This document shows positions 18,725 to 29,151 of a stretch of 64,000 nucleotides of DNA, one piece after another. The notes beneath the pieces are model-generated. The model searched no databases. It saw only the letters and a list, made by a program, of their open reading frames with translations, and was not told the origin of the DNA. Source of the stretch: Lentzea aerocolonigenes (GTDB lineage Bacteria > Actinomycetota > Actinomycetes > Mycobacteriales > Pseudonocardiaceae); the NCBI RefSeq assembly GCF_000974445.1, contig NZ_BBOJ01000028.1:62001-126000 (forward strand), in the 5' to 3' direction. Position 1 is the first letter of the stretch, and the number at the start of each line of letters is the position of its first letter. The position numbers were made by a program, and so were the translations under genes.

Positions 18725-19963
18725 TTAGAGCTCCACGCCCAGAAGCGCGTCCACCGCCGTACGGATCTGCGACGGTCCGTGCGTGTCCGAACCGCCGTGC
18801 GACAGCGCCTCGTCGGCCCACGCGTCGATGGCCGCCAACGCGCGCGGGGTGTCCAGGTCGTTGCCCAGGTGGTCACGCAGCCGTGTCACGGTGTCCACAG
18901 CGGACGGACCGGACGACAGGTCCGCGGCCCGGCGCCACTTGTCCAGGCGGACCAGCGCCTCGTCCAGCAGGGCCTGGGTCCACGGGCGGTCGTCGCGGTA
19001 GTGGCCCGCGAGCAGTGCGAGACGGACGGCGTTCGGGTCGACCTTCTGGGCCCGCAGCTTCGAGACGAAGACCAGGTTGCCGCGCGACTTCGACATCTTC
19101 TCGCCGTCGAGGCCGATCATGCCCGCGTGCACGTAGTGGCGGGCGAACGGGTGCTGGCCTGTCTGGGCCTCGGCGTGCGCGGCCGAGTACTCGTGGTGCG
19201 GGTAGATCAGGTCGGAGCCGCCGCCCTGGACGTCGAAGCCCATGCCGAGGCGGTTGTGGGCGATGGCGCTGCACTCGATGTGCCAGCCGGGGCGGCCCTC
19301 GCCGAGCTCGGACGGCCACGACGGCTCACCGGGACGCTTCACGCGCCACAGCAGGGCGTCCAGCGGGTGGCGCTTGCCGGGGCGGTCGGGGTCGCCACCG
19401 CGTTCGGCGAAGAGCTCCAGCATCTTCTCTTGGGAGTAGTTCGACTCGTAGCCGAAACGGCCGGTGGCGTCGTGCGAGTAGTAGATGTCCGGGTACTCGG
19501 AGTCGTCCACGCGGTAGGCGTGACCGTCGGCCACCAGCTTGGCGACCACCTCGACGATCTCCGGGATCGCCTCGACGATGCCGACGAAGTCCTGGGGCGG
19601 CAGGACGCGCAGGGCCTCCATGTCCTCGCGGAACAACGCGGTCTCGCGCATGGCGAGCACGACCCAGTCGTCCTGGTCGCGCTCGGCGCGCTCCAGCAGC
19701 GGGTCGTCGACGTCGGTGACGTTCTGGACGTAGTGCACGTTGTGGCCGTTGTCGAGCCACACGCGCTGCACGAGGTCGAACGTCAGGTAGGTGGCGGCGT
19801 GGCCGAGGTGCGTCGCGTCGTACGGCGTGATGCCGCACACGTACAACCTGGCGGTGTCTCCTGGAGCCGTCGGGCGCACCTCGCCCGTAGCCGTGTCGAA
19901 CAGCCGCAGCGGGCGGGGGTCCCCCGGAACCCGCGGCACAGGAATCGATGACCAGGTCTGCAT
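18725..19963 (-). CDS. mshC: Cysteine:GlcN-Ins ligase MshC (mycothiol synthesis)
   Basis: A 412-residue class I aminoacyl-tRNA-synthetase-like ligase. It has the HIGH-type motif 'TPYDATHLGHA', the zinc and substrate region 'YVCGITPYDATH', and EKMSKSRGN. It joins cysteine to glucosaminyl-inositol with ATP in mycothiol synthesis, and is close to CysRS but shorter. I used the ATG at 19963 (MQTWSS), since the upstream extension has no similarity. On the minus strand TAGTGT lies seven bases before this ATG, so the transcript may be leaderless. The region between it and the divergent GH2 gene is 134 bases. Confidence 0.93.
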   Translation of the reverse strand: MQTWSSIPVPRVPGDPRPLRLFDTATGEVRPTAPGDTARLYVCGITPYDATHLGHAATYLTFDLVQRVWLDNGHNVHYVQNVTDVDDPLLERAERDQDDWVVLAMRETALFREDMEALRVLPPQDFVGIVEAIPEIVEVVAKLVADGHAYRVDDSEYPDIYYSHDATGRFGYESNYSQEKMLELFAERGGDPDRPGKRHPLDALLWRVKRPGEPSWPSELGEGRPGWHIECSAIAHNRLGMGFDVQGGGSDLIYPHHEYSAAHAEAQTGQHPFARHYVHAGMIGLDGEKMSKSRGNLVFVSKLRAQKVDPNAVRLALLAGHYRDDRPWTQALLDEALVRLDKWRRAADLSSGPSAVDTVTRLRDHLGNDLDTPRALAAIDAWADEALSHGGSDTHGPSQIRTAVDALLGVEL

Positions 19964-20097
19964 GCTTCCGACACTAACGCGTGCCGCCGAGTGGAGTGCA
20001 GTTTCCGGCTGTTGGGACGGCCACCCCGGACGGACCAGGACAGAAAGATCGGACATTCATTGACGACGTTGTCATCGCGTCCCTAGCGTCCAAGGGC

Positions 20098-23000
20098 ATG
20101 CTTCGTGTCGCCGTAGCCACGGTGGTAGCGCTCTCACTGTCCCCCGCAACCGCACCCGCCGAGCCACTGGACGCGGTGGCGTACCTGGAGAACCCGCGCA
20201 TGACGGGCGAGAACCAGGAGCCTCCGCACCCCGATCTCCAGCTCGAGCGGCGCCTGAGCCTCAACGGCGAGTGGCGCATCCGGATGTTCGACAGGCCCGA
20301 GGACGTCAGAGACACCGCCGAGGGCTGGCGCACGGTCCAGGTGCCGCACACGTGGCAGACGGACTTCCTCGACCACCCGATGTTCCGCAACATCCCCACC
20401 GAGATGTACCCGGACGACCCGCCCAAGATCCCCCGTGACGTCAACCCCACCGGCGTCTACGAGAAGACGTTCGACGTGCCGCGGAACTGGGACCGCACGC
20501 TCGTCCGGTTCGAGGGAGTGACCAGCGGCTACTTCGTCTGGCTCAACGGCGCCTACGTCGGCTACGACCAGGGCGGCTACACGCCCGCCGAGTTCGACCT
20601 CACCAGCAAGCTCAAGCCCGGCCGCAACACCCTGAAGGTCCAGGTCCACCGCTGGGGCTCCGGCTCCCACCTCGAGGACTACGACCAGTGGCGGTTCTCC
20701 GGCATCTTCCGCGAGGTCTGGCTCTACTCGACGCCGAAGACCTACCTCCAGGACGTCACGATCAAGACCGACCTGGACGCCGAGTACCGCGACGCCACGA
20801 TCAGCGCCGACGTCAAGATCGGCGGGCCCGCCGAGGGCCACACCGTCCGGACCAGGCTGTTCGACCCGCGGGGCCGTGAGGTTCCGATCACGAACGGCAA
20901 GGTCGCGAACCCGTTGAAGTGGACCGACGAGACCCCGAACGTCTACGAGCTGCGGATCGAGCTGCTCAAGGACGGCCGCGTGATCCAGACCGGCCGGCAG
21001 CCGGTCGGGTTCCGTAAGATCGAGATCGCCGACAAGCAGCTGAAGATCAACGGAAAGCGCGTCCTGTTCCGCGGCACCAACCGGGCGGAGACGAGCGTGC
21101 GCGGCAGCCGGCACGTCACCCGCGCCGAGCAGGAAAAAGACGTCCAGCTGATGAAGCGGTTCAACATCAACGCGGTCCGCACCTCGCACTACCCGAGCGA
21201 CCCGTACTTCTACGAGCTGGCCGACCGCAACGGCCTGATGATCGCCGACGAGGTCGACATCGAGACCCACCACCACGACGGCTGCCCGTCCAACTGCCTC
21301 GCCGAACGCCCGGAGTGGCAGGACGCGTTCCAGGACCGGTTCGCCGCGATGATGCAGCGCGACAAGAACCACCCGAGCGTGATCATGTGGGACACCGGCA
21401 ACGAGGCGGGCCTCGGCAAGGCGCACTACACGATGGCCGAGTACGCCAGGAAGAACGACACCCGCCCGCTGTACCACCAGCCGAACGTCCCCGACGGCGA
21501 CGCGCCGTTCGCCGACGTCTCCGGCCCGCGCTACCCGTCGCCCGCCGGTCTCGAAGCCAAGGCGAAGACCACCACCAAGCCGATCATCATGGGCGAGTAC
21601 GCGCACGCGATGGGCAACAGTCTCGGCAACTTCAAGGAGTTCTGGGACGTCGTGCGCGCCTACCCGCAGGTGCAGGGCGGCTTCATCTGGGACTGGGCCG
21701 AGCAGAACATCGCGTTGCCGTTGTTCACCACCCCTGACGACGCGAGCGGCATCATGAGCTGGCTTTCCGGCAAGCCGTCCCAGGTGGACGGACCACACGG
21801 CAAAGCCTTGCAGCTCAGCGGACTCGACGACTTCGTCGAGGTGTACCGGGACCGCAAGCTCGACGAGGTGAGCACCGGGCTCACCCTCGACGCGTGGGTC
21901 AAGCCGGACACGTGGACCGGTGACTTCACGGTCATCTCCAAGGGCGACCACCAGTACGCGCTGAAGATGGCGAACCAGAACACGCTGCAGTTCTTCATCC
22001 ACAGCGGTACGTGGCGCACGGCCGAAGCGCAGGTTCCCGCCGACTTCCACGGCAGCTGGCACCGCGTCACCGGCACGTTCGACGGCACGAAGCTCCGGTT
22101 GCTGATCGACGGCCGTGAGGTCGCCACGACGAACTACACCGGCACGATCGACTGGTCGCACTGGCCGGTCAACATCGGCCGCAACGCCGAGACCATGCAG
22201 GAGAACGTCCAGACCCGCATGGCGCACGGCAGCGTCGACCAGGTCCGGATCTACCACCGGGCCCTGACCGACGCCGAGCTCGCCGCAGACCCGAAGAAGT
22301 CCGCGGTGCTGGCGCTCGACTTCGAGAAGCTGGAGGACAAGGGCCGCAAGGAGTCCTACGGCGCCGGCACCGGTGGTGTCGACGGCGTGGTGTGGGCGGA
22401 CCGCAGGCCGCAGCCGGAGACGACCGAGCTGATGGCGGTCCACTCCCCCATCAGGTTCTCCTACGACGACAACAAGCTCACGGTCGTGAGCGAACGTCAG
22501 TTCACCGGCACCGACGACCTCGAACTGCGCTGGCAGGTGCAGGACAACGGCCGCACGATCGCCCAGCACCGCGGCAGGCTCCAGCCGGGCACGGTCACGT
22601 TGCCCGATTTCACCGCCGACACCGACCGCTGGCTGACCGTCCGGGCGACCGACCGGCAGGGCAACGACGTCGGCATCGCGCAGTTCCCGCTCGGGGGCAC
22701 GCAGATCGCCGGCCTGCACACGTCCGTCCCGGCAGGCGAGCTCACCACCACGCAGAACGACGACGAGGTCGTGGTGTCCGGCAAGGACTTCCGTTACGTC
22801 GTCAGCAAGCGCTCCGGCACGCTCACGTCGATGCGGGTGCGTGGCACCGAGCTGCTCAGGACCGGCCCGGAGCTCGACGCGTGGCGGGCGCCGCTGTCCA
22901 ACGAGTTCATGAGCGAGGACAACTCCTGGTACCGCAACGGTCTCGACCGGCTCAGGACCACGCCGTCGAGCGTCACAGTCACGCGGAGCGGGAAGGACAC

Positions 23001-24360
23001 CGTCATCACGGCCAGGTCCACCGCCCAGGCCGTGGCCACGGCGTCGTTCGGCCAGACCTTCACCTACCGGATCACCGGTGACGGCGAGATCCACGTCGGC
23101 CACCGGGTCGCCGCGAAGGACAGGATGCGCGACCTGAGCTACCTGCCCGGCATCGGTTTCACGCTCAAGGTTCCCGACAGCTTCGGCAGGTTCACGTGGT
23201 ACGGCCGCGGTCCGGGCGAGAACTACGACGACCGCAAGTCCGGCAACCCCGTCGGCGTGTACCAGTCCACTGTGGACCGCGAGTTCAACGACTACTACAA
23301 GCCGCAGGACTTCGGCAACCACGCGGACACGCGCTGGGCGACGCTGTCCGACGGCCGCGCCGGCCTGCTCGTCGCGGGTGACCTCGACGTGCGCGTCTCA
23401 CGGTACGACGACCTGGATCGGGCGGCCTACCCGTTCGCGCTCAAGAAGAACGACGGCTGGACGACCCTGCACGCGGCGCATCGCGTCACGGGCGTCAGCG
23501 AGACGTTCCACGAGCCGTTGCCGCAGTACCAGGTGGAGGCGGGCAACGAGTACGCGTACTCCGTGCTGCTGCGCCCGCTCACGCCCGTGGAAGCGGCCAC
23601 GGGCAAACTCGGCCAACGAGTGGACTGCGCACCCACCGCCGAGCTGAGGGCCACCGACACCGCTCTCGAACCGGGCGAGCAGGTGGAGGCCGAACTGGTG
23701 GTCACGAAGCCGTGTCCCGGCACCACGACGGCCACCCTCTCCGCTCCCGAGGGCTGGTCGATCTCGCCGGGCATCCTCGATCTCACCAACGGCTCGGCGA
23801 AGGTGACGATCAGGCGCGACGGCGGCGACATCGGCACCCGCCCGGTGTTCGCCGAGATCCGCTCCGGGAAGGCCACGACGACCCTGAACAGGGACTTCAC
23901 CGCCACTCCTCCCGCGCCGACCGGGGAAGCGGCGGTGTCCGCGCTGCCGTTCCTCGGCGAACGCAACGGCTGGGGCCCGATCGAGCGCGACCGCAGCAAC
24001 GGCGAGAACTCCGGCGGTGACGGCAACCCGATCAGCATCCGGGGCGCGAAGTTCGACCGGGGCGTCGGCGCGCACGCCGAGTCGGAGTTCGGGGTCTACA
24101 CGGGCGGGAAGTGCAGCCGGCTCACCGCGACCCTGGGTGTGGACGACGAGACGAACGGCAGCGGCAGCGTCCGGTTCGAAGTGCTGAAGGACGGTCAGCC
24201 GGTCTACCAAAGCCCCGTGCTGACCGGGCAGAGCGCGGCGCTGCCCATCTCGGTCGACACGAGTGGAGCAACGGTGCTGACGTTCCGGGTGACGGACGGA
24301 GGTGACGGCAACGCCTGGGACCACGCTGACTGGGCGACGCCTACGTTGACCTGCGCTTAA
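20098..24360 (+). CDS. Secreted GH2 beta-galactosidase-like glycoside hydrolase with LamG insert and NPCBM-like end
   Basis: This 1420-residue enzyme starts at MLRVAVATVVALSLS, a signal peptide ending in APAEP. GH2 sugar-binding and Ig-like domains fill about 40-340. The barrel has acid/base Glu436 in 'DTGNEAG' and nucleophile Glu500 in 'IIMGEYAHAMGNS', with 'GGFIWDWAEQNI'. A concanavalin/LamG-type domain (about 560-740, 'GLTLDAWVKPDTW', 'GSVDQVRIYHRAL') is inserted between the barrel and the C-terminal GH2 domain. This last part ends near 'ETFHEPLPQYQVEAGNEYA'. An NPCBM-like domain ends the protein ('FLGERNGWGPIERDRSNGE', 'FDRGVGAHAESE'). A few bases only separate AAGG from the ATG, so translation may be weak. 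Confidence 0.88.
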   Translation: MLRVAVATVVALSLSPATAPAEPLDAVAYLENPRMTGENQEPPHPDLQLERRLSLNGEWRIRMFDRPEDVRDTAEGWRTVQVPHTWQTDFLDHPMFRNIPTEMYPDDPPKIPRDVNPTGVYEKTFDVPRNWDRTLVRFEGVTSGYFVWLNGAYVGYDQGGYTPAEFDLTSKLKPGRNTLKVQVHRWGSGSHLEDYDQWRFSGIFREVWLYSTPKTYLQDVTIKTDLDAEYRDATISADVKIGGPAEGHTVRTRLFDPRGREVPITNGKVANPLKWTDETPNVYELRIELLKDGRVIQTGRQPVGFRKIEIADKQLKINGKRVLFRGTNRAETSVRGSRHVTRAEQEKDVQLMKRFNINAVRTSHYPSDPYFYELADRNGLMIADEVDIETHHHDGCPSNCLAERPEWQDAFQDRFAAMMQRDKNHPSVIMWDTGNEAGLGKAHYTMAEYARKNDTRPLYHQPNVPDGDAPFADVSGPRYPSPAGLEAKAKTTTKPIIMGEYAHAMGNSLGNFKEFWDVVRAYPQVQGGFIWDWAEQNIALPLFTTPDDASGIMSWLSGKPSQVDGPHGKALQLSGLDDFVEVYRDRKLDEVSTGLTLDAWVKPDTWTGDFTVISKGDHQYALKMANQNTLQFFIHSGTWRTAEAQVPADFHGSWHRVTGTFDGTKLRLLIDGREVATTNYTGTIDWSHWPVNIGRNAETMQENVQTRMAHGSVDQVRIYHRALTDAELAADPKKSAVLALDFEKLEDKGRKESYGAGTGGVDGVVWADRRPQPETTELMAVHSPIRFSYDDNKLTVVSERQFTGTDDLELRWQVQDNGRTIAQHRGRLQPGTVTLPDFTADTDRWLTVRATDRQGNDVGIAQFPLGGTQIAGLHTSVPAGELTTTQNDDEVVVSGKDFRYVVSKRSGTLTSMRVRGTELLRTGPELDAWRAPLSNEFMSEDNSWYRNGLDRLRTTPSSVTVTRSGKDTVITARSTAQAVATASFGQTFTYRITGDGEIHVGHRVAAKDRMRDLSYLPGIGFTLKVPDSFGRFTWYGRGPGENYDDRKSGNPVGVYQSTVDREFNDYYKPQDFGNHADTRWATLSDGRAGLLVAGDLDVRVSRYDDLDRAAYPFALKKNDGWTTLHAAHRVTGVSETFHEPLPQYQVEAGNEYAYSVLLRPLTPVEAATGKLGQRVDCAPTAELRATDTALEPGEQVEAELVVTKPCPGTTTATLSAPEGWSISPGILDLTNGSAKVTIRRDGGDIGTRPVFAEIRSGKATTTLNRDFTATPPAPTGEAAVSALPFLGERNGWGPIERDRSNGENSGGDGNPISIRGAKFDRGVGAHAESEFGVYTGGKCSRLTATLGVDDETNGSGSVRFEVLKDGQPVYQSPVLTGQSAALPISVDTSGATVLTFRVTDGGDGNAWDHADWATPTLTCA

Positions 24361-24409
24361 CGGCGTACCGTTGGGGATCAAGGGCATTCGCCGGTGAAGG
24401 GCGGGTCTC

Positions 24410-25192
24410 ATGATCGTGGAAATCCTCGGCGGACTCGTCGCGCTCGGGGGCCTCGGCCTCGCGATGAGCGCGAGAGTGATCAAACAGTTCGAACAGGGAC
24501 TCGTGTTCCGGTTCGGCAAGCTCCAGCAGGCCGTGCGCGGGCCGGGGCTGACGATGATCGTTCCGGGCGTGGACACGCTGCGGAAGGTCAACATGCAGAT
24601 CGTCACCCTGCCCGTGCCGGCGCAGGACGGCATCACGCGCGACAACGTGACCGTGCGCGTGGACGCCGTCGTGTACTTCAAGGTGCACGACCCGGCGAAG
24701 GCCGTCATCAACGTCGAGGACTACCGGTTCGCGATGTTGCAGGTGGCGCAGACGTCGTTGCGGTCGATCATCGGCAAGAGCGAGCTCGACGACCTGCTGT
24801 CGAACCGCGAGCACCTCAACCAGGGCCTGGAGCTGATGATCGACACGCCCGCGCTGGCGTGGGGCATCGACATCGACCGGGTCGAGATCAAGGACGTGGC
24901 GCTGCCCGAGAGCATGAAGCGCTCGATGTCGCGGCAGGCGGAGGCCGAACGCGAACGCAGGGCCCGCATCATCACCGCGGACGGCGAGCTGCAGGCTTCC
25001 AAGAAGCTCTCCGAGGCCGCGGGCACGATGGAGCAGACGCCCGCCGCGCTCCAACTGCGGCTCCTGCAGACCATCGTCGAGGTGGCGGCGGAGAAGAACT
25101 CGACGCTGGTGCTGCCGTTCCCGGTCGAGCTTCTCCGCTTCCTCGAGAAGAACACCGGCACCGAACTACCGAAGGGTGATTCGTCCGAGTGA
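24410..25192 (+). CDS. SPFH/band 7 (slipin/stomatin-like) membrane protein
   Basis: A 260-residue protein with one N-terminal membrane segment (IVEILGGLVALGGLGLAMSA), followed by the SPFH core 'IKQFEQGLVFRFGKL', 'GPGLTMIVPGVDTLRKV', 'VRVDAVVYFKV', 'ALAWGIDIDRVEIKDVALPESM', and a charged coiled-coil region 'AEAERERRARIITADGEL'. Such slipins form oligomeric scaffolds at the cell membrane. The usual NfeD partner is not adjacent. The caspase-like/NTPase gene follows after 59 bases on the same strand with no terminator between, so co-transcription is possible. Confidence 0.88.
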   Translation: MIVEILGGLVALGGLGLAMSARVIKQFEQGLVFRFGKLQQAVRGPGLTMIVPGVDTLRKVNMQIVTLPVPAQDGITRDNVTVRVDAVVYFKVHDPAKAVINVEDYRFAMLQVAQTSLRSIIGKSELDDLLSNREHLNQGLELMIDTPALAWGIDIDRVEIKDVALPESMKRSMSRQAEAERERRARIITADGELQASKKLSEAAGTMEQTPAALQLRLLQTIVEVAAEKNSTLVLPFPVELLRFLEKNTGTELPKGDSSE

Positions 25193-25251
25193 GTTAACCG
25201 CAGTAACCACCCACTCCCCCGGAACGACGTCCGGACAGGGGGTAGTGACGC

Positions 25252-28200
25252 ATGCAGGAGAGGGCCAGGAACAGGTTCGTCGGCATCGGCATCGGCTCGT
25301 ACGAGCGGGTGCAGCCGCTGCAGCACGCCGTGAGCGACGTGCGGGAGCTCCGTGCGCTGCTCAAGGGCTACGAGGGCGAACCACTGGTCGATCCGTGCGA
25401 GAACGAGATCCGCACGCACATGCAGACGTTGGTCGACGACCCGCAGAACGGTGGCTCGCTGGTCGCGTTGTGGAGCGGTCACGCCGTCCCGGTCACGGGC
25501 AAGCTCAGGCTGCTGGCCAGGGACAACAGCGGCAGGGCCGACGGCATCGCCATCGAGGACTTCGTCCTGTGGTGCGCGGCGTCGGGCGCGCACCAGGTGC
25601 TGGTGATCGTCGACGCGTGCTACTCGGGCCAGCAGCTGGACGACGCTCTGGGCACGATCGCGAACATGCAGGAGGAGCTGCTCGCCGGGCAGATGCACTG
25701 GGCGGGTGTGCTGGTGTCGTGCTCCGGCGTCGAGACGGCCCGCGACGGCCTGTTCGGCGGCAAGCTCCGCAACCTCCTGCGCACTGGGCCGATCGCGGAC
25801 GCGGACGTGCTGCGCTGGAGCGACCGCACACCGCTGGTCGACGGCGGCATCATCGGCACGGCGCTGCTGAACGCGTGGGACAGCGACGTGCAACGACCGC
25901 GCTTCATGCAGTACGGCTCACCTGGGCCGATGCTGCCGAACCCGCTCTACGCACCGCACACGGTCGTGAAGCACCTTCTGCTCGCGGCGCGTGGTGGCGA
26001 CTCGCCGGACAACCGGTCGTGGTTCACCGGCCGCACCGCCGAGGTCGACCAGGTCGTGGGCTGGATCCGGTCCGCCACGCCCGGCCTGCGCGTGGTCACC
26101 GGCGCGCCCGGCACCGGCAAGTCGGCGATCGTCGGCCGCGTCGTGAGCCTCTCCAACCAGGCGGAACGGGATCTGCTGCTGACCGCCGGGCCGCCGTTCC
26201 AGCACGCCGACCCCGGCCAGAACTCGGTGGCGGCGGCCGTGCACGCCCGCGCGATGGACGCCGACCGGGTCGCCGACCTGATCAGCCGCCAGCTGGTCGC
26301 CGCGGGACTCGTCGGTCCGCCGGACGGGCCGCGCCGGGGTGCCGCCGAGCTGGTCGGCGTGGTCAGCACGCTCGCCGAGCCGCCGGTGATCGTGGTCGAC
26401 GGCCTGGACGAGGCACGTGGTGAGTCGTTCTCGATCGCCACGTCGCTGCTGACCAAGCTCGCGAACCACGCCGTCGTGATCGTCTCCACGCGGCAGGCGC
26501 ACCGGGTCGCGGGCGGTGCGCCGCTGCTGACCGAGCTCTCTCCCGTCGAGGTGCTGAACCTCGACAAGAGCGACAGCGCCTCCTGTGTGCGCGACTACGC
26601 GGTGGCACGGCTGGGTTCCCGCGTTGCGCCGTCCACTGTGGAGGAGATCGCGCGGATGCCGTTCCTGGCCGCGTGGATGGTCACCGACCAGCTCCTCACC
26701 GACGGCGGGGCGGACTTCGAGCCGTCGCTGGGGGCCGCGTTCGACCACGAGCTCGACAAGGTGTCCGCGGCACGGCCGTTGCTGACCGCGCTGACGTGGA
26801 GCTACGGCGCGGGGTTCCCCGAGGCCGAGTGGATCGCGGTGGCGCAGGCGTTGTCGGGCGAGGAGTTCGGCCGTGACGACATCACCGCCGTGCTCACCGA
26901 ACTGGGCCGTCACGTCGTCCAGGACGGTGAGGAGGGCACGGCGGTCTTCAAGCTGACGCACCAGACGTTCGCGGACCTCCTGCGGCCTCCGTTCGCGCCG
27001 AGCAGGGACGCGGTGTTCGCGCCGGGAGCGGAGAAGGTGGCGTGTGCGTTGATCCGCCTGTACCGGCAGCGGATCGAGGCGGGTGTGCCGCCGGACGTGC
27101 CCGGCTACCTGTGGAAGTACGCGTGGCGGCACTGCGGGCACGCGGGCGCGCAGGCGTTGGACGGCCTGCGCGAGCTCGCGATGATGAACCGGATGCTGTT
27201 GCCGGACATCGCTCTCGCGGCGACCACGGCGGCGAGCGAGCTGACGCACTGGGGCCGCGGCGACGAGGCGATCGCACCGCTGGAGGAGGCCGCCGAGCAC
27301 TTCCGCGCGCTGGTGCCGGACATCCGGATGTACCTCGCGGACCTCGCGCACGTGCTGAACCGGCTCGGCCAGCGGTTCCGCGAGGCCGGCAGGCTCCAGC
27401 AGGCGGTGGCACCGGCGGAAGAGGCCGTGGTCCGCTATCGCGAGCTGGTCGCGTCCACGCCGACGACCGCGGAGACCCTGACGCACAAACGGCTCGCGCA
27501 ACGCATCGCGAAGACCACGTCGCACGGCGGCGACAACCCGACGTACGCGGCGCACCTCAGCGGTGCGCTGGTCGACCTGAGCGAGGTCTACGCGATGGTC
27601 GGCCGAGGGCACGAGGCGTTGTCGACGGCCAAAGACGCCGTGGCGGCCGTGAGCACAGGTGCTCCGCTTGCGCGCGCGTTGATGTGTCTGTCGGCGCGGT
27701 GCTGCGAGACCGGGCGGCGCTACGAGGCCATGCAACGCTCACGGCAGGCCGTCGACGAGTACTTCCAGCTCGCGCAGACGAACCCTGCGTTCCTCGCTGA
27801 CCTGGTGACCGCACAGGTCGAGCTGAGCCGCGACTACCTGACGCTGGGCAGGCTCGCCGAGGCCGACCAGGTCACGCAGCAGGCCGCGGAGATCAGCGTC
27901 ACGCTCGGCAGGCACGCCCCGTTCGGGCCGCAGCTCGCGGACGCGGCGCTGAGCCTGAGCGTCGCGTACAGCATGGTCAACCGCAGGAGCGAGGCCCTCG
28001 ACACCGCCAGGCAGGCCGCCGACCTCGCCGACGGACTGCCGATCCACGGCCAGGCGCTGCACAACCTGATGCGCCGTCAGCGCGACGCGGGCAAGCTGGA
28101 GGACGCCCTGGTCACCGGGCAGCGGACCGTCGAGGTGTGCCTGCTGCCCGAGCACGAGCACCGCCTGTCGACGCTCGCGGCAGCGCTGTTCACGCTCGAC

Positions 28201-29151
28201 ACGATCTGCGCGGGCCTGGGCCGGCCGGAGATCGTCGACAGGACGTGGGACCACGTGCTGGAGCGGTTCACCGGGCCGCACCACGCGACGCTGCTGACGC
28301 TGCGGGCCGCGGCGACGGCGGCGGGTGACCCGGTGGCGGCGAAGTGGCTGTGCCAGGCGCTCACCCACGTCGGGCAGTCCCGCCAGGCGCTGCACGACGT
28401 GCACGACATCGCGCGCCGCCACTTCGACTCCGGCCGGCCGTGGCCGTGGGACACGACACCGGACTGGCTGACGGTCGACCGTGTGTTGTTGAAGACCGCA
28501 CGGGCGTGGGTGTTCGCGCGCTCGTACGCCGAGGAGCGAGCGATCCTGCTCGAACACCCCGAACTTCTCTCGACGGACGCGGACGTCGCCGTCACCGAGG
28601 CGTTGTACGGCACCAGCCTGCTGGAGGCGCAGGTCATCCAGTCCCGCCGCACGACCGCGCAGGCGCAGGGCGTCGAGCACTCGTACCGGCCGTGGTTGCT
28701 CGCGAGCCTCGCGGACGAGTTCGTGGACGCCACGACCGCACGCCGCCGCGAGCTGCTCGCGACGCGCCGTGCGGAGCTGCTGGACAAAGAAGTCCTCAAG
28801 AACGTGCGGGACAACCGGCCCGTACAAGCGTTGCTGCTGCTGGCCGACGAGGACACCGACGTGCTCGATCTCGTGCTGGACGCTCAGGACGATCCCTCAC
28901 TGGTCACCGACGTCCTGCGTGGACTCGCGGCGAGTGCGTCACCGCAGGCGCTCACCCAGGCCGTGACGGCGTTGGAGCCGTACGCATTGGCAGCGCTCTA
29001 CAAGGCGGTAGCGCGCGCTCGGGCCGGTGACGGGCGTCTGGCGTTGCCTCCTGCCGACCAGCGTCTGGCGTGGATCCACGAGCTGACGTACCTGGTGCCC
29101 GCGAACCCCGAACTGCTGTCCCTCATCCGCAAGCTGGCCGAGGAGTCGTAG
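25252..29151 (+). CDS. Caspase-like peptidase (C14) / STAND-type P-loop NTPase / helical-repeat fusion
   Basis: A 1299-residue soluble protein. Residues about 1-215 form a caspase-like domain: 'FVGIGIGSYERV' strand, catalytic His77 in 'VALWSGHAVP' and Cys123 in 'VLVIVDACYSGQ'. A linker 'RSWFTGRTAEVDQVVGWI' leads to an NTPase with Walker A 'GAPGTGKSA' (about 284-292) and Walker B 'VIVVDGLDEAR' (about 379-388). From about 640 to 1000 come TPR-like helical repeats ('EAIAPLEEAAEHFRALVP', 'QAVAPAEEAVVRYRELV', 'EALSTAKDAVAAV'), and then a non-repeat helical end. This order is that of STAND sensors with a protease effector, known in bacterial conflict systems. Its TAG stop directly precedes the ATG of the lipase gene. 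Confidence 0.82.
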   Translation: MQERARNRFVGIGIGSYERVQPLQHAVSDVRELRALLKGYEGEPLVDPCENEIRTHMQTLVDDPQNGGSLVALWSGHAVPVTGKLRLLARDNSGRADGIAIEDFVLWCAASGAHQVLVIVDACYSGQQLDDALGTIANMQEELLAGQMHWAGVLVSCSGVETARDGLFGGKLRNLLRTGPIADADVLRWSDRTPLVDGGIIGTALLNAWDSDVQRPRFMQYGSPGPMLPNPLYAPHTVVKHLLLAARGGDSPDNRSWFTGRTAEVDQVVGWIRSATPGLRVVTGAPGTGKSAIVGRVVSLSNQAERDLLLTAGPPFQHADPGQNSVAAAVHARAMDADRVADLISRQLVAAGLVGPPDGPRRGAAELVGVVSTLAEPPVIVVDGLDEARGESFSIATSLLTKLANHAVVIVSTRQAHRVAGGAPLLTELSPVEVLNLDKSDSASCVRDYAVARLGSRVAPSTVEEIARMPFLAAWMVTDQLLTDGGADFEPSLGAAFDHELDKVSAARPLLTALTWSYGAGFPEAEWIAVAQALSGEEFGRDDITAVLTELGRHVVQDGEEGTAVFKLTHQTFADLLRPPFAPSRDAVFAPGAEKVACALIRLYRQRIEAGVPPDVPGYLWKYAWRHCGHAGAQALDGLRELAMMNRMLLPDIALAATTAASELTHWGRGDEAIAPLEEAAEHFRALVPDIRMYLADLAHVLNRLGQRFREAGRLQQAVAPAEEAVVRYRELVASTPTTAETLTHKRLAQRIAKTTSHGGDNPTYAAHLSGALVDLSEVYAMVGRGHEALSTAKDAVAAVSTGAPLARALMCLSARCCETGRRYEAMQRSRQAVDEYFQLAQTNPAFLADLVTAQVELSRDYLTLGRLAEADQVTQQAAEISVTLGRHAPFGPQLADAALSLSVAYSMVNRRSEALDTARQAADLADGLPIHGQALHNLMRRQRDAGKLEDALVTGQRTVEVCLLPEHEHRLSTLAAALFTLDTICAGLGRPEIVDRTWDHVLERFTGPHHATLLTLRAAATAAGDPVAAKWLCQALTHVGQSRQALHDVHDIARRHFDSGRPWPWDTTPDWLTVDRVLLKTARAWVFARSYAEERAILLEHPELLSTDADVAVTEALYGTSLLEAQVIQSRRTTAQAQGVEHSYRPWLLASLADEFVDATTARRRELLATRRAELLDKEVLKNVRDNRPVQALLLLADEDTDVLDLVLDAQDDPSLVTDVLRGLAASASPQALTQAVTALEPYALAALYKAVARARAGDGRLALPPADQRLAWIHELTYLVPANPELLSLIRKLAEES

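Noticed and set aside
20134..23322. A 1062-residue open frame on the minus strand
   Set aside because: Antisense to the GH2 gene, with the same composition bias; no domain.
25918..27735. A 605-residue minus-strand frame
   Set aside because: Antisense to the caspase/NTPase gene; no recognisable motifs.
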